Below, in pieces: positions 46,531-58,560 of a stretch of DNA of 64,000 nt. Location: assembly GCF_023898315.1 (NCBI RefSeq), contig NC_064616.1:533033102-533097101 (forward strand), given 5' to 3'. The notes beneath the pieces are model-generated. The model saw only the letters and a list, made by a program, of their open reading frames with translations. It ran no database searches and was not told the DNA's origin. This DNA is from Schistocerca nitens (Eukaryota; Arthropoda; Insecta; Orthoptera; Acrididae). Made by a program: the position numbers and the translations under genes. How positions within the stretch are numbered: the first letter of the stretch is position 1; each line of letters opens with the position of its first letter.

Positions 46531-49500
46531 AAGAGATACGTTTAAGCCGCGCGATCACGCCGAGCCTATCAGTTCACGCAGTTTAGTATCCGATGGTGAT
46601 TCGTATTCCCCGCTTAGCCCGAGTATCGACTGGGAGAACACGTCAGAGGTAGTCGGCCTGCACACCATAGACCGGCATGCCCCCGCGCGAGGTGCAGCAG
46701 CTGCGGCAAGATAGCGCCGCCCTTTGAGGAGTGTCTACAGCTAAACACTGTAGCCTGGCTATTGTTAATGCAACAACCCAGTCCTATAATTGCAATAAAC
46801 ACCAAGGCTTGTAAAAAGTCGGGGTACGATTCTTATGTAGCCCAGATCTTCGAAATGTTAAGAAGTGACATTAAATTGTTAGCGAAGAATTGTCGCAGTC
46901 TATTCCCGTAATCACTTGTGTCAATAATAAGATTCTGTTCAATTGCTTAAAAATATGATTGGATGAAACTGTAGACTTTTGAAGAAAACATCCTTTTAAG
47001 ATTTAATTCGTCTGTATTTCTCCATAAACAGTTGCAGAACAGTTCTTGATAGTTAACGTGTTTGATCATAATTTCAACAAGTACATATTACATGGTTGAG
47101 CATGGACAAAAGTCTCAGACTTGGCTTCCCACGTCCGATCTCCTCCACCACCTCACACGGACTCAATGTGACAAATTATTTCACAGGCAACAAAGGTATT
47201 ACATTTCGTCAGTACAGAGTTTCTTAAATGACATTGCAGCAAGTCTGCGAAAACCTCTCTATAGAAAATATTATTCGCAATGCAAACGTATTTGGTACAG
47301 AATGAATGACTGCGTAATCACAAATATAATTCCTATAACGTATGTTTAGTTATTTGTGTATTGCCAAAAGTAAGGTTACTTGCCAGTAACTGGCCTGGAG
47401 ATAAAGCGAAAACGCAAAAAAATAGCTTCCCGAAATATATCAGAAAATATAAGAAGACAAATGAAATATGTAAAGATTGGCATGTCTCTCGGCTTCGCCT
47501 TCGAAGCCGCCAGCCCGCAACGCATCTGTACTTAGCCGGTTATCGTCAGCTCGACCCCAGCTTTCAGGCTGGTTTTCGGAGTATCCGACCCAGCATCCAG
47601 AGGGACTCCCGGCAACCAGGCAGAGGGCGCAGGAGAGAACAACAGGGATCGCTCCAGACATGAACCTCTTGCTGCATCCGCCGCAGCTTCGATAGCCAAC
47701 AGGAAATTGTAACCTCCCGCCTCGCGAGTATTTCTGCCCGCGTGGAGCCGGCTACACCCAATTCCTTCTTCGCCAGCCAGCAAGTAAGGTGTGATCACCG
47801 TTTGAACGCCGCCTCGGATCGGATGTCGCTTTCTTCACACGGACGGCTGTTCTCCCTCGACCTGTGCTCCGAGTCTTGACGTTCTGAGCCAGTGACAAGA
47901 CGCGCCCCTCGTGAGATAGAACTTTTAATACGTACTTCGTTTCGGAGATAGACTTTTCATTGGTCAAGAGAACATAAGCTACACTCTCAAGTATCTGTTT
48001 CCGTTTCACTGACAAAAAATACTTTGTGACGAACTTCTCCTTCACATTGCTAAGAAGAATTTTTGGAAAACATTCTTTTTGTTGTGCTGCATCAGAAACA
48101 GTGGACAATTTCTGTTCGAAGTTTACTTGTTCAAACGAAGAAAGTTTAATTACATCTACTTGTGATGTTGTGGAAGTAGTCCGAGTGAAGAATACTACAG
48201 AGGTAACCAACCAGCACAATAATCTAGAAAGTTCACTTTTAGAACATAAGGTATGCAAATTTCAAAGAAACATTATCAGAATATGAATGGTATCGAACGA
48301 TTCACTCGACACAGATTTTAAACTGTCTACTATTGTATAGGCATCAGAAAGATACAGGTTTGTTTGACAAGCCAGTCTTCGAAGTCTTTAGTTACGTGCC
48401 ATTGAATAGGAGAGATTTGACCTTGCGTGGCTTACATTCCTGGTTTGGATTTCCCCCTGGACTCTTGTATAAGCTTAAGAAGACTACGCTCTGAACTTGT
48501 TTTGGTTATCCGTTCACTTCGTGAACTCCTTTGTCATTTACCTCCGGAACTAACGACCTCTACGCTATCACCAGTGCGAGTTATCGTAATTTGTGTTCTA
48601 CCTAGGCAGAGAAGGATAGAAAACATTGCACATCTGATAATGCCAACGTGGTCGTTTCACAAATTATTGTACCCTCTGGTCACAGTGATCCGGCCATACA
48701 CCCGTGAATTACTTTGTAATCACATATTCGTTTTATTAGTTATTGTTACACACCCCTGGGCATAACTGGTGATGTCTGGTACTGTTGGTGACGAGTTGTG
48801 AAAGATTAGGCATCATACCCAAAATTTTCCACTACCGAAGCATTCTTTAGTTTAAATCTGTTCTCGCATTTATATCCTCCATTATCATCTTATAAAGTGA
48901 TTTTCTGTTATTTAGCACGTTCTGTAACTGTTCATAGAGGTCTTTTACGCCATAAAAACGGGCGAGCAGGTTGGTGCATCGACTTTCGTTTTTCATCTCT
49001 CTGTTTATAAAGAAGCATCCACATGAACTTCCTTCCAGATTACATCCTGTTTAGTGAAACACATTTCTCGATTTTTTACTAATATTCAGCTACCATAGTA
49101 TTTCCCCAGGATACCGCATTTCATCTTATTTAGCTCCTCGTATAAATATACTATCCCATTTTCGGATCATAAAGTTCACCAATTTAATATTCTTCAATAA
49201 AATTCAATTTAAAAAATCGGTTTTATAAGACTGATTTTGCTTATTCAGTCACGCTTCGTGCAAGAGGGCACTGTCCTAGAAATAGCTGGACGTACATGAT
49301 AATATGAGGTCATGAGCAGTTTCTCAATACGGCCTCCAACAATTGTTATCTGCTGCAGACTGCACAGTTTTCACAGATACGTGAAAAGTGATAAACTATG
49401 ACAGAAATATGCTGACAGCAGTCTCCACGTAGACTTGAGTATTTCTGAATCCCAAAGTCTGATATCAACATGACCGTTTCGTATACTGATGACGTGCTAG

Positions 49501-49690
49501 CAGTCCCCTCAAGTGTTAGGTAATATCGCCATTTAACAATACTCAGTCGTTGTGTCACCAACAATATATTTGGTCGACTCTGGTACAAAGTTAGTCAACA
49601 CGCAGTCCGCAGTGTGGGATGCTGAGCAATCTGTCCGTATTTGTTCCCCATAAAGCGATCCCCTCATACTAGATCTGGCCACGGCGTGCC
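46531..49690. other. unassigned DNA with two GC-rich patches
   Basis: GC-rich patches at about 46540-46720 and 47500-47900 stand out from AT-rich surroundings and could be old LTR or UTR pieces. I could not assign them. A 168-codon minus-strand frame at 47752-48258 is the longest unbroken minus-strand frame in the window, but it has no recognisable domain and its composition changes abruptly at the GC-rich end. No splice-bounded exon was convincing. Confidence 0.4.
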
Positions 49691-49699
49691 ATATTGCAT

Positions 49700-51260
49700 G
49701 TAAACCTGATGTGCGGGCCGAGGCCCGGCCCGTCTCGGCTTTGCTCGGTCCTTCTCCGAAGTACTTGGTTCAGCGCGACGTTTCATTTAGTACTGCAATG
49801 CGGCGTTTTTTGGTCGGCACGAATCTCTTCAGTTTGGCAGAACCATGGTGTCATTATTGTTTACTCTCGGCTATTTGTTAGTGGTGTGAAGGACGTCCAC
49901 AAGTCGACTGGCTGAGTCAACAAAAGAGGAAGTCTAGCGATTTGTTGTCGCAAACGTTTTAAAGCTAATGTAAATGACGAAACAGAGGGATGAGAATTAT
50001 CAGTATCTATTATGTAGTAGTATAATCGGTGGGTACCGCAAATTTGCTATGAAACGACATTAGAACACCATGCAGACAGAATTTAAAGATTTGACTGAAA
50101 ATAAAAGCAAAAAAAAAAATGCCAATGTTCAACAGACAGGATTCATTGCTCTATAAATGAAGAAGCACTTTTATCTAAAGTTGCAGGCATGAAGCATATG
50201 AAGAAATTGGTTGTACGAATAGTAAAAGTTCTGAAGTTGCACGCATTATCCTATTGTCAGTTGCAGAAAGTTTCGATAGAACTGAATGTAGAGTGTGGAG
50301 ACTTCATAATCACTGCAAATTACGCTCTTTAAGTCAAAGACATGCCTGCAACGATTTTTCGAATTAAAACTCGCTATTTTTGAATTTATGAAAGAAAAAG
50401 CCTGCAGGAACGAAAATTACAACATCCGAAAAGGAAAAAGTGGACTTGACTGTTTACTGTCCACAGTAAGACACTGCAAGGTGAGAAGCAACTTATATCT
50501 GATATGATGGAGAAGCATAAGAAAATGGCGTTGTACAAGGAACAAAAGCACAGTCCAGTGCACTAAACTCACTGGCATTACAGAAAACGGTTTGCAGAAT
50601 TCATTGTGGCCTTGAAAGAATTACAAGGATAGTTTTCTAAACACTTTGAAGACACTGCCAGCCTTGCATCTGTTTTCGAGCTATTTCCGAAAGCATTTGC
50701 CATTTCAGTTGAAAGTACCTCTGTGCATGCGCAGGTGGAACTGATTGCTCTGCAATGTGATTCTCGTTTTAAACATAAATCCTTTTATGTTAAAGCGCTT
50801 CAGGAAGTCTACATTATTTTCTTTGGGCTCAATTTGTGTGACTCCATAACGAGGTTGCAAAAGTGCTAGGATGTTTATATTAACACAAGTCTGTGAAAGA
50901 CTTTTCTCAGATTATGAAACTAAATAAATCAAGATTATGTGTGAAACTGAGTGTAGAAAACTAGGAAAACGTTCGCGTCTCTCTGTATGCTGACAGTTTG
51001 TACCAGATAAAAATTATATTATGTCTTCAGTGCACCAAAAATAATTAAATAATTCTGAAAGTTTGTTCCGTATGTGATCTGTGTTGTTGAGAAACATGAA
51101 GTCGTATGCAGTGTGACTGCATTGCCATTTAAATACGGTGGACGAACTCTTCGAATTCGTAACTCGGTTACAGCACTCTGTTTCTCACGCACCCACGCAG
51201 TTACGAGGCACACCGCCATGTTATACGCTACAGTTCAGAGCCCTCTAGCGGCAGAGGGCT
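49700..51260 (+). pseudogene. hAT-type (GTF2IRD2/ZBED5-like) transposase relic
   Basis: In order on the plus strand: a GC-rich leader with gggccgaggcccggcccg; a broken N-terminus; LLSKVAGMKHMKKL; ILLSVAESFDRTE; FFELKLAIFEFMKEK; then FVALKELQG, SVFELFPKAFAISVES, HAQVELIALQCDSRFK and, after further breaks, MKLNKSRL-like coding (atgaaactaaataaatcaag, 50917). This succession matches the hAT transposase-like family of GTF2IRD2/ZBED5/SCAND3-type proteins (F..L...PF......P...Q.ELI.LQ.D..L... and ...F...K.NKSR.R..L). At least six stops or shifts. The likely right end is near cctctagcggcagagggc (51242). Confidence 0.78.
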
Positions 51261-51419
51261 GCAAATATATTGTTGAGTGGTAAATTCGAGAGCGAATTTC
51301 TCCAAAGAGTGAGGAATGTTGAGTGGTACTTAAGTAAATAAATTAGTGAAATCAAAGTGAAGTAGAAATTAGAATATAAATGAAAAACTTGGTTTAGTTT
51401 AGAGAGTTATATACTGGCA

Positions 51420-52286
51420 AACAGCGGGCAGAACAGCAGAGCAGAAGAGACAATGACCGTGAAGTCAGCAAGTTCCACATAAGCGGACACTGTCGATTCA
51501 GCCGTCAGGGCATCGCCCGACCGGCTCACGTGTTTCTCAGTTGTCACATGTGAGCAAAGGCCCTGGTGAATAAATACGCGAGATGCAGTGGGCCCGACAG
51601 ACGAAGGAAGAAGAGAAGAGTAGCAGTAGTTTTCAGTCAGTTTCGGTGCTGAAGACCGTCATGCAAGAAGAGACTACATCATGCACAGACGCACCAAGTC
51701 CGCCGCTGTAATGGAATAGCAAGCAGCAGCCTCGGCGCCAGAAGACATAAGTTAAAAGGTATTTGAAGTCTGATTTTTACGTACCCGGGTGACTCGTGAG
51801 GACGGGAAGCAGACGGCCTCACATCAGCAGTCACCCGTGAGCTGGGATGAAGACCTGACAGCCGAAGACTGGCAAGCGGGAGTCCGTTGTTCGAGTCCGG
51901 GACACTGGCCTTCCCCCACCGCGCCGCTCCGCTGGCCGACGCACAACACACGCGGCCGCTTAGAGAAGAGAAACACTGGGACGCCACATCCAAGGTATCA
52001 CCATCCGATGCACGACTTCGCTCGCAATAATTAAACGGGCCACCTCGCGCTGCGCGTCTCCAGTCAGCTGGGCGAGACGGCGACACGAGATACACACTGT
52101 CACGCGTAATCAGACGCCGCCGCTGCCGCAGCAGAAGGCTTCGCAAACGACACAGCTGCCGTTCTCCGAGCCAGAACATCGAGTAAGGAAACCGTTGCAC
52201 GAAACTTGCAATAAAAGTTATCTTATGTAAAATGCTCTTTCATTCTACCTCATACCCGAGCCAAGGAAGAACCCACCCTGCCCACA
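51420..52286 (+). mobile_element. probable solo LTR (fossil)
   Basis: A GC-rich block in AT-rich DNA ends with a polyadenylation signal (aataaaag at 52211) followed by a short U5-like stretch ending in ...cctgcccaca. It resembles from memory the LTR of a locust retrotransposon. No internal coding region adjoins it, so it would be a solo LTR. The left limit and the target duplication are not resolved. Open frames within it, including one of 173 codons on the minus strand, are taken as accidental. Confidence 0.5.
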
Positions 52287-52690
52287 TGTTGTTAAGAGAG
52301 AAAAATTAATTTATTTAGTATTTTCACCCTGACATAATGCTTTAGAATTAAATGCCCTTTGCAGTAATGCTCATCCTGACAATTGACTAGCATCAAAAGA
52401 GAAAACCCAGTTACATTTAGTGTTGGAACTGTTACAATATAGACATTAAGAACACGGATGTACAATGATAATAATGTTTGTTTTATTGCAAAAGCTTTAA
52501 GAGTTTTCGCACTAAAAATTTGGAGGCATTACTTTTCAACATGCCCTCGTATTTTGCAATGGATGTCGACATCCTTAAAATCGAAAATACGCCAGGGTAT
52601 CCAGCGCTGTATGTTATTAAAATGTTTACCTTTGGTATCAGAGACATAGCTGTCAAATGTAAACTTTCATGACCACAGATGTCAAAATTA
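52287..52690. other. unassigned DNA
   Basis: AT-rich, with no gene recognised. Two overlapping short frames near 52458-52672 have no known motif. Confidence 0.4.
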
Positions 52691-53150
52691 ATAAATAATA
52701 ATTGTGGAACGTGCTTTGCAGCCAGGAGACTACCACATTGATTTTGATAAGACTCAAGTACTGGCAGTCAGTAACGGACGTCATGAAAGGTTATACAGAA
52801 AGGCCATAGAGATTGTAAAAAACCCCAGGAATTTTAGTGGCAAGGAGGAGGGCGTGAAACTGAATGATATCTGGATTCCGATACTGGCGAAGGTGTGTAC
52901 CAATCTTCTACCATGGGGTGACAGCAACAGCGGACAACAGCAGTCGACAACGGCCAGCTGCTATCAGGTTTTCAAAACATGTGACGTCACACTACTGCGC
53001 GGAAGCAGGAGTAAACGGAAGTTTGCTGGAGTCAGTAGCGACGTAGGGTGCGGATTAGACACTCAAAGAAGCAACGATCCCCCTTGAAAGTGTCCTCCGC
53101 AGATGGGGACGAAACGGTGGGTTTAAACGTGGAATACATTCGACCATAGC
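52691..53150 (+). mobile_element. Penelope-like retroelement, 3' end (GIY-YIG region)
   Basis: The frame from 52704 reads ALQPGDYHIDFDKTQVLA, then RLYRKAIEI, NPRNFSGKEEG and LNDIWIPIL. This is the end of the GIY-YIG-type endonuclease of Penelope-like elements (EHA...GH.I.F..T..L.......R..REAIEI....NFN...G..L...W.P.L). The frame runs on to 53087 into an apparent 3' tail. The reverse transcriptase and most of the endonuclease (GIY and YIG motifs) are upstream and missing, so it is a 5'-truncated copy. GIY-YIG assignment is from family memory. Confidence 0.65.
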
Positions 53151-53270
53151 ATTATAGCCCGATAAATTTTACTAACAGATATATCTATTGCTTCATAAAA
53201 AAAACACTGATTGCTACTACACATGCAGCACCAGGTATGATACCAAATAACGAAATTTCACTTGTTGTGC

Positions 53271-53519
53271 TTATTTAATATGGTAGGAAGAACAGATGGT
53301 CAAATTTGAATGTGCTTTGAGGGTATACAGGATGGAAAATTTAGTACACAGGTCTGCTACCTGTGACAGCAACGACATCTCTCGTTCGACTAGGTATCGA
53401 GCTGAACTCAGCTTGGATGACAGATAACGATACTCATTCCATGCTGTTTCCAGTCTGTGGCGCAGTTCATTAATTGCAATGCCTGGCGAGTGGTGGCATG
53501 CTATTGTCTCATCAACCAC
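53271..53519 (-). pseudogene. Tc1-like transposase C-terminal scrap
   Basis: The minus-strand frame includes ACHHSPGIAINELRHRLETAWNEY, matching the I.EL..R...AW..... block near the C-terminus of a Tc1 family. A frame change probably lies after WNEY, and VADLCTKF may be the terminal ..GG.TKF. Short, with no catalytic residue present. Confidence 0.55.
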
Positions 53520-53640
53520 GGCCAGGTGTTTTCAAAGAGTGAGATGTATTGTGGACAACACGGGAAACAGGCGGTCTTGCGTTATCCTGTTGGAAGACTG
53601 GAAGATACATCAGTAACTATCTGTGGTCTGTATTCTAAGC

Positions 53641-53680
53641 CTCCTCTCCCCCCCCCGCCCCCCCCCCCCCCGCCCCCCAC
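53641..53680 (+). repeat. C-rich low-complexity run
   Basis: An almost pure C tract with a few G and T. Frames through it give poly-proline and are artefacts. Confidence 0.9.
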
Positions 53681-53694
53681 CGCCTTGGTCAGAG

Positions 53695-54001
53695 GTAATG
53701 CCTGAAATTTGGTATTCTTGGCATACCCTTGGCATTGTGGACCTTGGGGTATTGAATTCCCTAACCATATCCGAAATGGAATGTTCCAAATGTCTAGCTC
53801 CAGTTACAATTCCGCGTTCCTTCCGCAGTCGTTTAACTCCCCTCGTACAGCTATAATCACACCGGAAACCTTTTCACATGAATCGCCTGGGTACAAATGA
53901 CAGTTCCGCCAATGCACTGCTCTTTTAAACCTTGTGTACGCGATGATGTCACCACGTGTATATGTGCATATCTCTATCCTATGACTTTCTTCACCTCAGT
54001 G
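53695..54001 (-). mobile_element. Tc1-like transposon, 5' end only
   Basis: The right end ...atgactttcttcacctcagtg is followed by TA (54002-54003). Shared blocks with 43134-43419 include gtctagctccaac/gttac, ggtacaaatgacagttccgcc and aatgcactgc. It covers the end repeat and the N-terminal HTH coding region only, stopping near a C-rich tract at 53680. It is the same family as the element at 42275-43419. Confidence 0.85.
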
Positions 54002-54003
54002 TA

Positions 54004-55727
54004 AATGTCGCTGCTCCTACCTAATTTGTGCTGTTGCGCTGAAATATTAATGATTTGCATATAAAAGCATGGAAGTTTTGATGATTGCGTGCCTCTTTCA
54101 CAGTTTTATTGTTTAAATGACTAGCAGTGTATATTTCCAAAGGTAGGAACAACCTAGATTAAGCTATTTCCTACAATTAGGAGTCACTGAAAGTGTAGCA
54201 ATCCTTAATGCAATTGTAGAAATATTCTTTGGGTTATTTGAAATAAATCTTGAATTTTGACTCGATGATAATTAAGTACAATATACCAGAGTGATTAATT
54301 TTGATTATCGGTGTTATCAAAACTATGACCTAATGCGTTCTAGGGTAGTCTAATGAAACTCTTGATGGTGTAAGCGATCATGCGTATAACTGGAAATTAC
54401 TCTATTCTTAGTTTTCTTCTAATTGTGTGCAACACAAATTCCGATCGTTTCAGCATTTCAGCATGCTGAGCCAGTACCTCAGACGTACTACGCTACAACG
54501 TACTATGTACCGCCATTACATTTTTAAATTAAAAACAGAGCGAAGCTGTAGTATGTTTCTTATTTCTTAAATTACAGTGAGTGGCATCTCAAGTACTGGA
54601 GAAATACTGCACAGACGCACACAATGACATTAAGTTCATGGGCATCATTAGTGTTATTATAATGTAGTAACTATGTACTGGCATCCCCTTACTTATCTTT
54701 AATTACCAAAACTACCAACATGACAACTTGGTCAACATGCATTTCTTAAAGTCACACTTCAAGACGCAACCATTACGCGTCACAGAGAAAAAAAAAATGT
54801 GTGCGACTAAAGGAAGACTTTCAAATTTAACGGCTGAGCACCTATGAGATATCCCAGCTAATTATGCCATAAAGCATTTATATTTACATTTGTCATCACT
54901 AACAAACGCGGAGAAACGTTTAAACTGAGACAGTTGCTAAATTGAGCTGACTGTAGTGGGTACCAGCTTCATTGATCCTGACTACAGGGAACTGAAAAAT
55001 TACTGCCATGTAGAAGAAAGAAAAAATGTGTGCCCGCTCTGAGAATATAAAATGTGGTACGCTCTTAGTTAGTATTCTCTTCCGCACCAAGCTCGACGGC
55101 GCTAACTCCTCGGCAAACGTGTGGCTTACTGGACATTATCTGCACACGAGGCCGGAAGGCCCGAAAATTCGGCGTGTTACAGCCTCTCCATCAAGAGGTT
55201 TGTGTATAACGGAAGAAAAATCTTACGGACTCGACGTACAGTGTGGAATAACAATGATCTGTTACAAATGATATTGCTGTATACTGTATTGTCTCTAAAG
55301 TTGTGGTGATAGAAGAAAGCGTTATGTACCAGATCAAGCTGAGATATATAGCCAGTTTATTTCAGTCTTAAGTAGTGTGAATCGTTTTTAGACACTTGAT
55401 TAGAACGTGTTTTATCAGAATACTTCCAGATGATCATTAGATCCGTTGTTGCTGATTTGAACAACTATTCTATTTATTTGTCACGTAAGTTATTCATTTT
55501 AGTGATTTCACTGGTAAGATGGTGACTTTGTCATTTTTTTTGCGTTACGAATGTAAATTTATAATAACCATGTAATGAACTAATTAAGCTTGGTACGGAA
55601 AGTCATCTAGATAAAACATTTTTCTGTGACAGTTTCAAAATGACTCATTACTTATTAGGATATACTTGGAGAAAAACAATATGCACGACTGTCTTCTGTG
55701 TTACTTTTTAAATAATTAATTAAACTA
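54004..55727. other. unassigned AT-rich DNA
   Basis: No gene, RNA or repeat was recognised in 1.7 kb. Confidence 0.42.
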
Positions 55728-56892
55728 ACTGATGAGCCGAAACATTACGATCAGCTGGTAATAAAACGTTGGTCCACCTAAGGAACATAAGGCAGCAGCA
55801 ATTCTGCATGGCATGGATACGAATGGTTAATGGCGGGTGTCATCGAAAGTATAAGTTCAGGTCAAGCAGCTCCAATAATTATGGGCCGGTTGTTTGTATT
55901 CACAGAGCTGACGCTCGATAACGCTCTATATCTGTTCCACCAAGCCCAGTTGAGGCGAATTTGGTAACCAAGATATTAACGTGAGAACCCCATCAGGTTC
56001 CTGAAACCATTGTAGCCCGATTCAAGTCTCGTGAGAATGACACTTACCCTGCTGGAACATACCATTGCCGTCGGGAATGGCATCAAGCATTAAGGGATGC
56101 CGGTGGTCGCAATAATGATCGCAAAGTCCACACCTGTCACATGTGCCTTCGGTTGCCACCACAGATTCCACGGAAGCTTACGTGAATGAACCTCATAGCA
56201 TAATACCGCGACGCGGTGGTTGTTTCGAGCCTGGATGACTACCATGACGACACGGCCATTGATCTAGTGCAACAAGAGCCGTGAAGCACCCGACGACCGG
56301 ACCATTTTCCATTAAGCCTGCGTCCAACCTCGATTATCCAGGGCCCACTACAACAGTAATTGATGACATCATTGGGTCAACATGGAGACTCGTAGGGGTC
56401 GATTTCTGTGGAGCCCCATGCTCAACAATGTGAACTGAATGGTGTTCTCCGAAACACTTGTGCCTGAATCAGCATTGTACTTTGTCGTAAAATCTGCCAC
56501 AGATCGTCGACTATACTACATTACAGAACTGGCAACCCACCGACCTCCACGTTCTGTGATGAAGCGTGGACGTCCAATATCTTGTCGTCTACTTGTGGTT
56601 CTACAAATCCATTTTCCATAGACGCTCACGACAGTAGCACTCGAAAAGTCTGCCAGCTTAATTGTTTCTGAGATGCTCGTTCGCAGGCGCCAAGCCATAA
56701 CAATCTGCTCTTTGTCAGTTTCATATATCTCTATGGGTTTCTTCATTTGTGGCCAGTATCGTCGCTAGAATAATTCCCCATTCGTCTCTGCTCCGCTTAT
56801 ATCCTTACCCTACCCTGTCACGTGCTCTCAGTTCCACCGGGCAGCATTCAGCACGCGGTGGGCAGTGGTCATAATGCTTTGTCTCATTATTG
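55728..56892 (-). mobile_element. Tc1-like transposon, near full length, decayed
   Basis: End repeats actgatgagccgaaacatta (55728) and ...ggtcataatgctttgtctcattattg (56892) are complements, with TA at 55726-55727 and 56893-56894. The minus-strand N-terminus is DKEQIVMAWRLRTSISETIK, then SATVVSVYGKW, a (Q)DIGRPRFITERGGR linker, and remnants of the catalytic domain toward 55900, where a degraded ...IPR...DGNGM... replaces the usual FQQDN block. Several breaks. Length 1165 bp is shorter than I expect for the family, so an internal loss is likely. Confidence 0.85.
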
Positions 56893-56894
56893 TA

Positions 56895-57540
56895 TTTTGA
56901 AGATATCCTTAGTTGCAGAGACACCAGTCTTTTAGTTCTCAGAATGACGGAATGTTCCTACAATACATTTCGTATCCTTTTAACATATGTATGAACTAAG
57001 CATAAATCAAGATCTGACATGATCTATTCTCACCTTGTTGTATTGCTCAGCCTTTCGTAACATGATGCTGGCAAACATTAAGATAATGGCAATAAATCGA
57101 TCGAGTGGCATAGAAAATCACACTGAGTTCCACGTGAAGTGAAATGTAAGCTGATGAAGCTACAACTAGCAGCTGCAAGTAGACTATCACGAAGCAACAG
57201 AATAAATTTGTATTTCAGGGAACGTCCCACACAACGAAAGACGAAAAACAGTGCATAATTACCTTAAGTATTTGTGTAAATTGTATGTATACATTTAAGG
57301 GAACGGAAAGAACTGTTCCAGCCGGAACAGAAATGAAAAATACTACAAATTTATTAGTAATAAGCTTTATGTAATGGCGATGAAAAAAAAATCATGGGTG
57401 TCAGTCGCACTGTAAATACGTTCTCAAGATGACCTCATGAATTGGCTGCAGTGAACAGGAAAAGACTTCGACGGAACATGAGCATACGAAGTATTTGAAA
57501 AGGCCGTAAGTCACACAGACACAAGATTTAAATACCGGTA
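56895..57540. other. unassigned AT-rich DNA
   Basis: No gene was recognised. The right end may contain the decayed start of the LINE below. Confidence 0.4.
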
Positions 57541-57544
57541 TTAA

Positions 57545-58560
57545 TTCAAAGGATTTAAACAGCACGGGTTAAGTCTGGCAATGAGGTCACCGATACTGTT
57601 AATGTCTGCAGAAGAGTCCGACAAGGATGCGTTCTTTCACCTCTGTTATTCAATTTGTATTCGCTAAAGATATTTTGTGAAGTATATCTGATATAGAGAA
57701 AGGCACAAAGGTTAGTGGAGTCATCGACGACATTCACTATGGTGATGATACATTATTGACTGCTGATAACTTAGACGATCTTCAACAACATGTGAACGTA
57801 GCATTACAGCAGTAATTTAGATCTGAATATCAACACTAAAAAGACGCATTTTATGACTGCCACGTAACACCCACTCCTTTGTAAATACACATCTACGATT
57901 CAGTGGCTCCTAATATAAAGAATAGACATGTTTAAGTATCTTGGAACGTGGCTCTGTGGAGACTGAATATCAGACATAGAGATAAGACATCGTACAGAGA
58001 ACGTCAATAACTTTTTCGTAAAACTCAATAAAATATTCACAAATATAGACCCAGACTTTAAATGTAGAGTTAGATTTATAAGATGTTACATCTGGTTAGT
58101 ATTTCTGTATAGTTCTGAAGGATGAAAACTACAGCAAACAACATCGTGGCCTTTGAAATGTGGGTTTACCACGGAATGTCTATAAGTACCCTGGACATTA
58201 AGAATAACTAACACTGAAGCATTGCGACGAACACACAAGCAATGAAAAATGTTAACAACGTTTAAAAGAAGAAAAAATGCATATCTAGGACATATCATAC
58301 GGAGCATAAAGTATATACATCTAGGTTGATAATATGAGGGAAGAGCGAGCATAAAAGGAGAAAACGACGGAGAAAAATACCTTGGTTCGATAATGTAAAG
58401 CAGTAGGCAGAAGTACCAAGTGCAGATTACTTCCGTTCATAGGATAAAGATGAATCGTGTGGTCGCTTGCAAGAAGAAAAGAAGAAGAAAAAGAAGAAGA
58501 CTGATGCAGAAGACGTGTGACATGCAAGGAAAGGTGGTAGTTAGACTAAAAATGTAAAAA
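57545..58560 (+). mobile_element. RTE-like LINE fragment (RT to C-terminus)
   Basis: Across broken frames: RVRQGCVLSPLLFNLYS (RT block with QGCVLSP); GVIDDIHYGDDTLLTADNLDDLQQHV, the catalytic (Y)ADD region here read as YGDDT; LNINTKKTHFM; MFKYLGTWL; KCRVRFIRCYIW; and a C-terminal HIIRS segment. This is the order seen in RTE-clade reverse transcriptases. The 3' end passes into a purine-rich gaagaagaaaaagaagaag run (58474-58500). The 18114-18503 fragment covers the C-terminus of a related element. It is heavily mutated and 5'-truncated. Confidence 0.8.

Noticed and set aside
46274-46714. 147-codon frame as a gene
   Set aside because: It reads through a (GT)n(G)n microsatellite, giving CVCVCVGGGGG. 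Low complexity and no domain.
47752-48258. 168-codon open frame on the minus strand as a gene
   Set aside because: Longest unbroken frame on that strand, but no domain, no splice signals, and it crosses from AT-rich into GC-rich sequence. Left unassigned.
51679-52200. 173-codon open frame on the minus strand as a gene
   Set aside because: It overlaps a probable solo LTR. GC-rich non-coding sequence gives long frames by chance.
57545-58560. Group II intron or telomerase-type reverse transcriptase
   Set aside because: The order QGCVLSP, (Y)GDD, KYLGT and C-terminal helices fits RTE-type LINEs, and related fragments occur in the window.
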